Source: an uncultured Clostridia bacterium (GTDB lineage Bacteria > Bacillota > Clostridia > UBA1381). Taken from it: a DNA stretch of 14,133 nt. The notes under the pieces were generated by a model. It made no database searches. It saw nothing but the letters and a program-made list of their open reading frames with translations, and was not told where the DNA came from. The position numbers and the translations under genes are program-made. Below are positions 7,533 to 14,133 of this stretch, piece by piece. Location of the stretch: assembly GCA_934463455.1 (NCBI GenBank), contig CAKSJU010000052.1:1-14133 (forward strand), given 5' to 3'. Position 1 is the first letter of the stretch; every line of letters begins with the position of its first letter.

Positions 7533-8255
7533 ATGAAAAAACGAAACGGTAAAATTTTGATTATACTTTTTGCTGCGGCAATAACGGCGGCAGTGTATTT
7601 TTGCGCGGGAGAAAATAATTCGGAGAAAAAGGACACTGCCGCGGAAAATGTACAAATTGCCGCGGAAGAAACAGTAAATCCGACCGCACTGCCGACCGAG
7701 AAACCGACGGATGTACCAAAAGAACAAACGGCAGCCCCGCAAAAAACAACTGAAACGAAGGAAGAGGAAAAAAGCCCTGAAATACCTGCCGAGCCTGCTA
7801 AAACAGCGGAGGGGGAAAAGGATGACGAAAAAGAACTCAGCTGTTTTTTGTCCGTAAGCTGCGCGGCTTTAAACGATAAAAAGCTTGCGCCCGAAAAGGC
7901 AGGGTTTGTGCCGCCGGGAGGAGTTATACTTTCCGAGACAAAAGCGGTATTTTATGAGGGTGAGAGTGTGTTTAATGTCACTCTGCGTGAGATGAAAAAA
8001 CATAAAATTCATTTTGAATTTGTAAAGACACCGGTTTATAACAGCGTCTATGTTGAGGGAATTGCAAATATTTATGAATTTGACTGCGGCGAGCTTTCGG
8101 GCTGGCTCTATCGCGTAAACGGTGAATTTCCGCCGGGAGGCTGCTCGCGTTATACACTCAAAAACGGCGACCGTATAGAATGGGTGTACACTTGTGATAT
8201 GGGCAGGGATGTCGGTGCCGTATTTTCGGAGAAAGGCGGTCAAAAGGATGAATAG
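7533..8255 (+). CDS. Membrane-anchored DUF4430 (transcobalamin C-terminal-like) protein
   Basis: A 240-residue exported protein. Residues 7-23 form one hydrophobic segment after a Lys/Arg-rich start. Cys24 follows, but VYFC is not a proper lipobox, so a retained N-terminal membrane anchor is more likely than a lipoprotein. Residues about 28-102 are a disordered Pro/Thr/Glu/Lys stalk with repeated TxxP-type units, long enough to cross part of the wall. Residues about 104-229 form the DUF4430 domain, with the ending GWLYRVNGEFPPGGCSRYTL (190-209), then NGDRIEWVYTCDMGRDVG (211-228). This family includes the C-terminal domain of intrinsic factor and transcobalamin. Five Cys lie within the domain. 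A modest site, AAAGAG (7519-7524), precedes the ATG by eight bases. The gene sits between the SLH alpha/alpha-barrel gene and ecfT and overlaps the latter by eight bases, so a job in passing ligand to the ECF transporter is inferred. Confidence 0.87.
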   Translation: MKKRNGKILIILFAAAITAAVYFCAGENNSEKKDTAAENVQIAAEETVNPTALPTEKPTDVPKEQTAAPQKTTETKEEEKSPEIPAEPAKTAEGEKDDEKELSCFLSVSCAALNDKKLAPEKAGFVPPGGVILSETKAVFYEGESVFNVTLREMKKHKIHFEFVKTPVYNSVYVEGIANIYEFDCGELSGWLYRVNGEFPPGGCSRYTLKNGDRIEWVYTCDMGRDVGAVFSEKGGQKDE

Positions 8256-9114
8256 AAATGCACATCCGGCTGTGAGTTTTTTGTACTTTGCCGCCGCAAT
8301 AGGTTTTTCTATGTTTTTGCTGAATCCGATTTGTTTGTCTGCCGGATTTGCGGCGGGGTTTTCGTATTCTGTCCGGTTGGGAGGAAGAAAAGCACTTAAA
8401 TTTAATCTTGCTGCGGTTGTTCCGATTATGATTGCGGCGGCGGTGATAAACCCGCTTTTTAATCATGCGGGAGTAACAATATTGGGATATTTTCCGAACG
8501 GCAATCCGCTGACTTTGGAATCTGTATTGTACGGAGCAGCGGCGGCAGTGAGCATCGCAAATGTAATTTTGTTCTTTTCCTGCTTTAATAAAGTGATGAC
8601 AAGCGATAAGCTTATGTGTATTTTCGGAGGACTTGCACCGAGTCTGTCTCTTATTTTTTCTATGTCGCTTCGCCTTGTACCGAGATTTAAAGAACAGGCA
8701 AAAGAAATCGCTGCCGCCCAAAAAGGACTTTCGGGACAGCAAAAAGGAAAAGTAAAAACCGGAATAAATATCATGTCCGCTCTGTTGCAGACAGCGGCGG
8801 AAAATGCGGCTGAAACGGCGGAAAGCATGAAAGCGCGCGGATTCGGAACAGAAAAAAGAACTGCTTTTTCAAACTTTGTTTTCACAAAAAAAGATGCTGT
8901 TCAAGCAATGCTGATTTTTTTCTCGGCGGCATATGTTATATTCGGTGCGTTAAGTAAGGAATTGAGTTTTGTATATTTTCCGAGCATTGTCGGCAGGGAG
9001 CTGTCGGCATTCGGAATAAGCGTTTATGCGGCGTATACATTTTTGCTGTTTTTGCCGCTGATAATTTTAATCGGGGAGGAATGTAAGTGGAAGAAATTAA
9101 AATCGAACATCTGA
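8248..9114 (+). CDS. ecfT: ECF transporter transmembrane protein EcfT (CbiQ family)
   Basis: Membrane coupling subunit of an energy-coupling factor importer; it links the two ATPases to the substrate-binding S component. The 288-residue protein has hydrophobic segments near 9-45, 52-71, 94-112, 124-138, 218-236 and 256-275. The cytoplasmic coupling region at about 140-205 carries the family's SLRLVPRFKEQ (140-150) and the second Ala-Arg-Gly motif in MKARGFG (194-200). The first Ala-Arg-Gly motif is replaced by AAQKGLSG (156-163). The ATG at 8248 overlaps the upstream stop codon (ATGAATAG), which suggests translational coupling and has a GAAAGG site upstream. A GTG at 8194 is in frame but would sit deep inside the DUF4430 gene and adds a non-hydrophobic tail. 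Its own end overlaps the next gene by 28 bases. Confidence 0.9.
   Translation: MNRNAHPAVSFLYFAAAIGFSMFLLNPICLSAGFAAGFSYSVRLGGRKALKFNLAAVVPIMIAAAVINPLFNHAGVTILGYFPNGNPLTLESVLYGAAAAVSIANVILFFSCFNKVMTSDKLMCIFGGLAPSLSLIFSMSLRLVPRFKEQAKEIAAAQKGLSGQQKGKVKTGINIMSALLQTAAENAAETAESMKARGFGTEKRTAFSNFVFTKKDAVQAMLIFFSAAYVIFGALSKELSFVYFPSIVGRELSAFGISVYAAYTFLLFLPLIILIGEECKWKKLKSNI
9073..9080 (+). promoter_or_regulatory. Ribosome binding site deciding a GTG start
   Basis: GGGGAGGA lies six bases before the GTG at 9087. The ATG at 9081 is directly followed by TAA in its own frame and cannot start a gene, so this strong site supports GTG initiation of the ECF ATPase fusion within the end of ecfT. Confidence 0.8.
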
Positions 9115-11630
9115 GCTTTACATATCCCGGTGAGGAAAAAAAGGCTCTTGACGATATAAATTTAACCGTCAGCCGGGGAGAGTGTGCGGCTATTTTCGGA
9201 AAATCCGGAAGCGGAAAATCCACTCTTTTGAGGCATATCAAAAAAAGTCTCGCTCCGAACGGAAGCTTGGAGGGCAGAGTGCTTATCGGCGGCATTCCCG
9301 AGCTTTCCGAAAAAGAAGAAGCTCAAAAAATAGGCTTTGTGCCGCAGAGTGCGGAGAATGCAATTGTGTGCGATAAGGTGTGGCACGAGCTTGTTTTCGG
9401 ACTTGAGAATATCGGCACGGACAAAGAAAAAATAAGAATAAAAGCCGCCGAGACAGCTGCTTTTTTCGGACTTGAAAAATATTATCAAAAAGACGTGAGC
9501 GAGCTTTCGGGAGGACAGAAGCGAATTTTGAATTTGGCATCGGTAATGGTGATGCAGCCAGAAATACTGATATTGGACGAGCCGACGAGCATGCTTGATC
9601 CGATTGCTGCACATGAGCTTGTACAGATGTTAAAAAAAATAAATGAAGAGCTGGGAACTACAATAATCCTTTCGGAACACAATTCGGAAGAAATATTTCC
9701 CGTTGCCGACCGCGTGATTTTGCTTTCGGACGGCAGCGTGGCTTCGGATTGTCCGCCGTGCGAAGCAGTGGAAAGCTTTGCCGCAAACGGAATGTATTTA
9801 TCGCTTCCCGCGTCAATGCGAGTGTTTTTTATTTCGGGAGATGACGGAAAAGCACCGGTAAGTGTTAAAGAATGCAGAAATTGGCTGTCAAAAAAGAATG
9901 TTAAAAGAGACGCTTCTTTTAAAGATAAAAAAAGAGTGGTTTCGGAAGCTGCTTTGGAAATGAAAGACGTTTGGTTCAGATATGAAAAAAACGGGGCAGA
10001 TATATTAAAGGGCTTGTCGATTAAAGTAAATAAAGGTGAATTTTATGCTGTGGTCGGCGGAAACGGCGTTGGAAAAACAACTGCGGTATCTGTTATGGCA
10101 GGTATATTAAAGCCGTACAGCGGAAAAGTTTTTAACTGCGGCAGGATTACGGCACTTTCACAAAATCCGAAAGTTGTTTTTTCTCATAAGACATTAATCG
10201 AAGATTTGGAATTTATGCTTGAGGGAGAGGACAGAGAATGCTTGGCGGCGGCAGTGAAGCTTTGCGGACTTGAAAATCTTTTATATCGGCATCCATATGA
10301 TTTATCGGGCGGAGAACAGCAGCGAGCCGCGATTGCTATGGCACTTTTGACAAAGCCGGAAATATTGATATTGGACGAGCCGACAAAAAGACTTGATTCC
10401 GAGTTTAAAGAAAAGCTTGCCTCACTTTTAAAAAATCTTGCAAAACAAGGGATGACGGTTATCGCGGTATCTCATGATATTGAGTTTTGCGCCGGGCACG
10501 CAGATTACTGCGCAATGCTCTTTGACGGAGCAAAGGCTGCGGAGGGAACGCCGAGAGAGCTTTTCGGAGGCAATTGTTTTTATACTACGGCGGTATGCAG
10601 AGCCGCACGGGGGATTATTTTGGGAGCGGTACTGGATGAAGATATTGCCGAAGCATTGGGAAAGAAGATAGAAAAAAGGGAAGAAAAAGATAGTTCGGAA
10701 GATATTTTTAAAAAAAGTGAAATAAAAACAACTGTATTGAACAAGAGGAAAAAATCCGATATTTTTGCGGGTATTTTTTTCGCGGTTGTCTTTTTGTGCA
10801 TACAGATATTTTTGAAAAACACAAGCGGCATTAAAAATAATGTCGGGCAGATATTAAGCATAATTTCTGCGGGACTGGCTTTTTTGAGCTTTGTTCCGAG
10901 GGCAGAGTTTGAAGAAAGCAAAATTCAAAGTACAAAAAAAATATCAAAAAGAACGGCTGTTGCCGCCGCTGCGGCATTATTGGCAATACCTTTTACGATT
11001 TTCTGCGGGATTGCTTTTTTGGGCGACAGAAAGTATTATTTTATAAGTCTTTTAATTATATGGGAAATAATGCTGCCTTTTTTCATAACCTTTGAAGGCA
11101 GAAAGCCGAATTCGAAAGAGCTTGCGATTTTGAGCGTGCTTTGCGCCGCCGCTGTCTGTTCGAGAACGATTTTTGCACCGTTTCCGCAATTAAAGCCGGT
11201 TGCGGCAATCGTTATAATGTCGGGGATTGTTTTCGGGGGTGAAGCGGGATTTTTGGTCGGAGCGATTTCGGCATTCGTTTCAAACTTCTTTTTCGGACAA
11301 GGTCCGTGGACGCCGTGGCAGATGTTTGCTTTCGGAATAATAGGTTTTTGTGCGGGAATTGTTTTCGGAAAAAATATTTTAAGAAAGAATCGTCTTTCGG
11401 CTGCGGTTTTCGGCTTTTTTTCGGTAATGATATTATACGGAGGAATAATGAATCCCGCATCTTTGATAATGAGCGGGGCAAAAATAACCCCCGCCGCACT
11501 TTACACATCCTATGCGATAGGGGTTACTTTTGATATTATCCACGCAGTGTCAACCTTTTTCTTTTTATATATTGCTGCCGAGCCGATATGTGAACGTCTC
11601 GGCAGAATTAAGAGAAAATACGGAATTTAG
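9087..11630 (+). CDS. Fused ECF transporter: two EcfA ATPases plus an S-component-like membrane domain
   Basis: A single 847-residue frame. The first ATPase (about 1-245) has Walker A GKSGSGKST (38-46), Q-loop Q87, signature LSGGQ (140-144), Walker B ending in E165 and H198. The second (about 288-510) has Walker A GGNGVGKTT (324-332), Q359, LSGGE (406-410), E431 and H463. All catalytic motifs are intact in both. After a charged linker (525-556) comes a membrane part of about 290 residues. Four hydrophobic segments (559-577, 585-603, 623-645, 650-668) precede a region resembling ECF S components (676-835), marked by SRTIFAPFPQLKPVAA (692-707) and NFFFGQGPWTPWQM (733-746). With EcfT upstream this would make a complete ECF importer from two polypeptides. 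The S region looks closest to uncharacterised clostridial ECF S components; cobalamin is suggested by the neighbours, not by any residue I can point to. No frameshift is visible. Confidence 0.9.
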   Translation: MEEIKIEHLSFTYPGEEKKALDDINLTVSRGECAAIFGKSGSGKSTLLRHIKKSLAPNGSLEGRVLIGGIPELSEKEEAQKIGFVPQSAENAIVCDKVWHELVFGLENIGTDKEKIRIKAAETAAFFGLEKYYQKDVSELSGGQKRILNLASVMVMQPEILILDEPTSMLDPIAAHELVQMLKKINEELGTTIILSEHNSEEIFPVADRVILLSDGSVASDCPPCEAVESFAANGMYLSLPASMRVFFISGDDGKAPVSVKECRNWLSKKNVKRDASFKDKKRVVSEAALEMKDVWFRYEKNGADILKGLSIKVNKGEFYAVVGGNGVGKTTAVSVMAGILKPYSGKVFNCGRITALSQNPKVVFSHKTLIEDLEFMLEGEDRECLAAAVKLCGLENLLYRHPYDLSGGEQQRAAIAMALLTKPEILILDEPTKRLDSEFKEKLASLLKNLAKQGMTVIAVSHDIEFCAGHADYCAMLFDGAKAAEGTPRELFGGNCFYTTAVCRAARGIILGAVLDEDIAEALGKKIEKREEKDSSEDIFKKSEIKTTVLNKRKKSDIFAGIFFAVVFLCIQIFLKNTSGIKNNVGQILSIISAGLAFLSFVPRAEFEESKIQSTKKISKRTAVAAAAALLAIPFTIFCGIAFLGDRKYYFISLLIIWEIMLPFFITFEGRKPNSKELAILSVLCAAAVCSRTIFAPFPQLKPVAAIVIMSGIVFGGEAGFLVGAISAFVSNFFFGQGPWTPWQMFAFGIIGFCAGIVFGKNILRKNRLSAAVFGFFSVMILYGGIMNPASLIMSGAKITPAALYTSYAIGVTFDIIHAVSTFFFLYIAAEPICERLGRIKRKYGI

Positions 11631-11637
11631 TAAACAG

Positions 11638-11664
11638 CCGTTATTTTGTTACGGTTATTTTTCT
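11638..11664 (+). terminator. Possible weak terminator of the MATE-ECF operon
   Basis: A short hairpin CCGT...ACGG (11638-11654, four strong pairs with an A/T-rich interior) is followed on the plus strand by TTATTTTT. It lies inside the end of the convergent minus-strand gene, as only 10 bases separate the two stop codons. The stem is weak, so this is a tentative call; no better terminator is visible. Confidence 0.3.
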
Positions 11665-12906
11665 TACGAACGCGGCTTTATGATGCTGCCCGTCTCCGGG
11701 GTCATACTTTAAATCATTGTAGATAACGAGAATTGTATCGTCGGAAATTTTTTCAATAAAAGTATTGCTGTAGCTGCATGTGTTAAAATATTTTGCATCA
11801 GCTGCGGTATTCCCGTCTGCAAGCTCTTCCGCCAATGTTTTGCCGATAATCGGATACGAGCTGCTCCATGTAAGCCCGTTATCCTCGGATATTTTAAAAT
11901 GTACTCCGGGGCGTCCGTAAATCAAAACCACAATACCGTCATTAAGAGCTACAACATGAGGCGTAACGCTTGAGTCAGCCGCGCTTGCGGGCTTGGACCA
12001 GGTATAACCGTTATCGCTCGAAACGGATATGAGAGTATTGCAGGGCATAGCCTCTGCCAGACTCATATCGGTACGCATTGCGCATATCAAATTACCGTTT
12101 GACGAACGCGTAAGAGAAATTTCACCGCCGTCACCGCAGCAGCCGTACGGAAATTCCGAGCCGTCGGCGATTGTTGCACGATACGTCCACGTTTTTCCGC
12201 CGTCGGAAGAAACAATAAAATATGCGTCTTCGCATTGCCTGTCCGGCACGGATGGATTTTGCCCGTGTGTTATGGCACAAAGGGTGCTGTCGTCAAGCTC
12301 TGTGATACCGGTAAAATAAGGAGACCAGAAAATATTAGCCTGTACATATTTCTCAAGCGGTTTGTATTCTTTGCTTTCTTCGTCAAGATATTTTGCATTT
12401 ACGAGAACTTCACGCTCCGGGAAATTATAATTTATTTGTTCGATTCTTTCCGTCTCGCCGCGTTTTAAAAACAGCTCTGTTCCGGCACATTCCGGAGGTA
12501 TATCGCCGTACTTGTAGGAATATACAACCGAAGCTCCGTTAGGAAGAGCAAATTCTTTAAGCGGAGATAGGTCTCCGATCGGTAAAAGATTTGCTTTGTA
12601 TCTTACTCCGACAATATCGCCGTTTTTTAAAAAGGCAAACGGCGGATTAATTCCCGTCAAATATCGGATGTCATACTTTTCTTCGCTGCTTTCCTGCCAG
12701 CTTTCTCCGTTGTCGTATGAAACAAAAAATAAATTCGGTGCACATTGTGCTGCGGAGCCGGAGTCCTCCTCGCCGTTAAAGCGGACAACAAGCTCTCCGG
12801 TATAATGCCTCCACATTCTCGGAATGGAGTATACACCCCATTTTTCTGTAGCTTCGTTTACAGGGGGTGAGTATACCAATATCGGTTTATCAATCGTTAT
12901 TTTCAT
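11641..12906 (-). CDS. Cytosolic Asp-box (sialidase/BNR-fold) protein
   Basis: A 421-residue protein of the six-bladed sialidase-like propeller superfamily. Four Asp boxes of the form S-x-D-x-G-x-x-W are clear: 63-70, 233-240, 296-303 and 340-347. No signal peptide or membrane segment is present, so it should act inside the cell. The place where sialidases have the FRIP motif, whose Arg belongs to the substrate-binding Arg triad, reads YSIPRM (26-31), with Ser instead of Arg. A true sialidase activity is therefore doubtful. It may be a glycoside hydrolase on another sugar or a non-enzymatic propeller. The ATG at 12906 has AAGGAG seven bases upstream. It lies 27 bases downstream of the iron alcohol dehydrogenase gene and is probably cotranscribed with it. 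I recognise the fold but not the substrate. Confidence 0.75.
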   Translation of the reverse strand: MKITIDKPILVYSPPVNEATEKWGVYSIPRMWRHYTGELVVRFNGEEDSGSAAQCAPNLFFVSYDNGESWQESSEEKYDIRYLTGINPPFAFLKNGDIVGVRYKANLLPIGDLSPLKEFALPNGASVVYSYKYGDIPPECAGTELFLKRGETERIEQINYNFPEREVLVNAKYLDEESKEYKPLEKYVQANIFWSPYFTGITELDDSTLCAITHGQNPSVPDRQCEDAYFIVSSDGGKTWTYRATIADGSEFPYGCCGDGGEISLTRSSNGNLICAMRTDMSLAEAMPCNTLISVSSDNGYTWSKPASAADSSVTPHVVALNDGIVVLIYGRPGVHFKISEDNGLTWSSSYPIIGKTLAEELADGNTAADAKYFNTCSYSNTFIEKISDDTILVIYNDLKYDPGDGQHHKAAFVRKITVTK

Positions 12907-12933
12907 ATGTAAGCTCCTTAATGATGTCTTTTT

Positions 12934-14097
12934 TTAATAACATTCCTTCAGTACGGTCAGTATATCTTCGGCAGACATATTTTTGTAGCCGCCGCCCGGA
13001 ATTGTTGAATTTGCAATAAGAGGAAGCATTTCTTCTGTTACTCCGAGTTCTTTGAGACTGCTCGGCATTTCGAGAATTTTTATAAATTCGGCGAGCTTGT
13101 CTATACCTGCGGCAGCACTTTCTTCCTTTGTCATGCCCGAGGTATCGATGTCCCATACATTCTTTGCAAAACGGGTAAATTTTTCAATTCCGAATTTGCA
13201 TATATACTTATAATAAGGAACGGAAACAGCAGCAAGTCCCGCACCGTGAGCGCAATCTGTGTAAGCTCCGATTTGATGCTCTATCATATGAACTTCCCAA
13301 TCCTGCTCCTTTGAAAGTCCGGTAATTGTATTAAGAGCAATTGTTGCACACCACATAATGTTGCTTCGTGCTTCGTAATCGGTAGGATTTTTCATTGCTG
13401 TTTTTGCACTTGTTATAAGTGAGCGCATAATTCCTTCCAAAACGTAATCGGTTGTATTGTCGTCACTGCCGGAGAAATATTGTTCCATAAGATGTGACAT
13501 GGTGTCAAAAATCCCGCTTGCCATTTGATATTTCGGTACCGTAAAAGTATATTCCGGATTTAAAATCGAAAATTTGGGATATACACTGGGCGGAAATACC
13601 CTGCCGTTTTTCAGCTTTTTCTCATCATTTGTTATAACCGAGCCGCCGTTCATTTCCGAGCCGGTTCCCGCCATCGTCAAAACCGAGCCTACCGGAACGA
13701 TTTTATTGTCCACCGGAGCACCGTCAACCCAGTATTTTTGCCAGGGGTCGCCGTCTGAGTATGCGGAGACCGAAATTGCTTTTGCACAATCGATAACCGA
13801 GCCGCCGCCTACCGCTAAAATTAAATCAACATTATTTTCACGGACAAGGCGCGCACCCTCAAGCAGCTGAACATATGACGGATTTGACTTTATACCTTCA
13901 AGTTCAACAATGTTTTTTTCGCCCTTTTTTAAAATATCGACAATACGGTCATAAAGCCCGCTTCTTTTTACCGAGCCTTTTCCGTACATTAAAAGAATTG
14001 TGCTTCCGTAATTTTCAAGCTCGCTGCCGAGATTATCGAGAGCATTTTTGCCGAAATAAATTTTTGTGGGATTGTAATAGGAAAAATCGTATTTCAT
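12934..14097 (-). CDS. Iron-containing alcohol dehydrogenase (BdhA/YqhD type)
   Basis: A cytosolic 387-residue group III (iron-type) dehydrogenase that reduces aldehydes to alcohols, or the reverse, with NAD(P)H. The N-terminal nucleotide-binding half has the GGGSVIDCAKAI motif (97-108) and the following MAGTGSEMN (142-150). The C-terminal helical half has the metal ligands D198 and H202 (DTMSHLMEQYF) and H270 and H284 (the latter in DCAHGAG), with the spacing found in Escherichia coli YqhD and clostridial butanol dehydrogenases. Length is normal. The ATG at 14097 has GAAAGGCGG eight bases upstream. It is the first visible gene of a pair with the Asp-box protein; the promoter must lie at or beyond the right window edge. 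In an anaerobic fermenter a role in alcohol formation or aldehyde detoxification is likely, but the substrate and the NADH/NADPH preference are not determined here. Confidence 0.94.
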   Translation of the reverse strand: MKYDFSYYNPTKIYFGKNALDNLGSELENYGSTILLMYGKGSVKRSGLYDRIVDILKKGEKNIVELEGIKSNPSYVQLLEGARLVRENNVDLILAVGGGSVIDCAKAISVSAYSDGDPWQKYWVDGAPVDNKIVPVGSVLTMAGTGSEMNGGSVITNDEKKLKNGRVFPPSVYPKFSILNPEYTFTVPKYQMASGIFDTMSHLMEQYFSGSDDNTTDYVLEGIMRSLITSAKTAMKNPTDYEARSNIMWCATIALNTITGLSKEQDWEVHMIEHQIGAYTDCAHGAGLAAVSVPYYKYICKFGIEKFTRFAKNVWDIDTSGMTKEESAAAGIDKLAEFIKILEMPSSLKELGVTEEMLPLIANSTIPGGGYKNMSAEDILTVLKECY

Positions 14098-14133
14098 TGT
14101 ACTTTCCGCCTTTCTTTTTTGTAATTGACAATA

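Noticed and set aside
7584..7610. Lipobox in the DUF4430 protein
   Set aside because: The residues before Cys24 are Val-Tyr-Phe; the bulky residue directly before Cys does not fit signal peptidase II sites.
8194..8247. GTG start extending EcfT into the DUF4430 gene
   Set aside because: No good ribosome binding site and a non-conserved tail. The ATG at 8248 gives the typical stop/start overlap and normal EcfT length.
8158..8742. 194-codon open frame on the minus strand across the DUF4430/ecfT junction
   Set aside because: Its Arg/Lys/His/Cys-rich composition is typical of an antisense shadow, and the plus-strand genes here have clear domain signatures.

Overview
The window looks like chromosomal DNA of an anaerobic member of the Bacillota, probably class Clostridia. 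The clues are moderate-to-low GC, strong Gram-positive style ribosome binding sites, an S-layer-homology (SLH) surface protein, an ECF-type vitamin transporter, a MATE exporter of clostridial type and an iron-dependent alcohol dehydrogenase. I cannot name a genus. I see no mobile element, CRISPR array, tRNA or rRNA. Nine protein genes fill the window almost completely, and no gene-free stretch exceeds about 260 bases.

Layout. (1) Bases 120-3430, minus strand: a two-gene unit, citrate synthase then glutamine-dependent NAD+ synthetase, 17 bases apart, starting at a strong sigma-A-like promoter (3535-3563) and ending at a hairpin (69-104). (2) Bases 3431-3691: a divergent promoter region with a second sigma-A-like promoter facing right. 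(3) Bases 3692-11630, plus strand: six tightly packed genes that read as one operon. They encode a MATE exporter, a DUF2156/LPG-synthase-C-like protein, a secreted alpha/alpha-barrel protein with three SLH repeats, a membrane-anchored DUF4430 protein on a long Pro/Thr/Glu stalk, an EcfT protein, and an 847-residue fusion of two ECF ATPases with a membrane S-component-like domain. (4) Bases 11641-14097, minus strand: an iron-containing alcohol dehydrogenase followed by a cytosolic Asp-box (sialidase-fold) protein. This pair converges on the operon, with 10 bases between the stop codons.

Most interesting point. The last four genes of the operon look like a complete uptake system from cell surface to membrane. 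Animal B12 carriers (intrinsic factor, transcobalamin) consist of an alpha/alpha barrel of the terpenoid-cyclase/prenyltransferase superfamily joined to a small C-terminal domain of the DUF4430 (transcobalamin C-terminal-like) family. Here the same two folds are encoded by adjacent genes. One is held on the wall by SLH repeats, the other on the membrane by an N-terminal helix and flexible stalk, and both sit directly upstream of an ECF transporter. I infer a split, transcobalamin-like capture device that hands a corrinoid or similar ligand to the transporter. The ligand is not proven, and I see no cobalamin riboswitch in the window.
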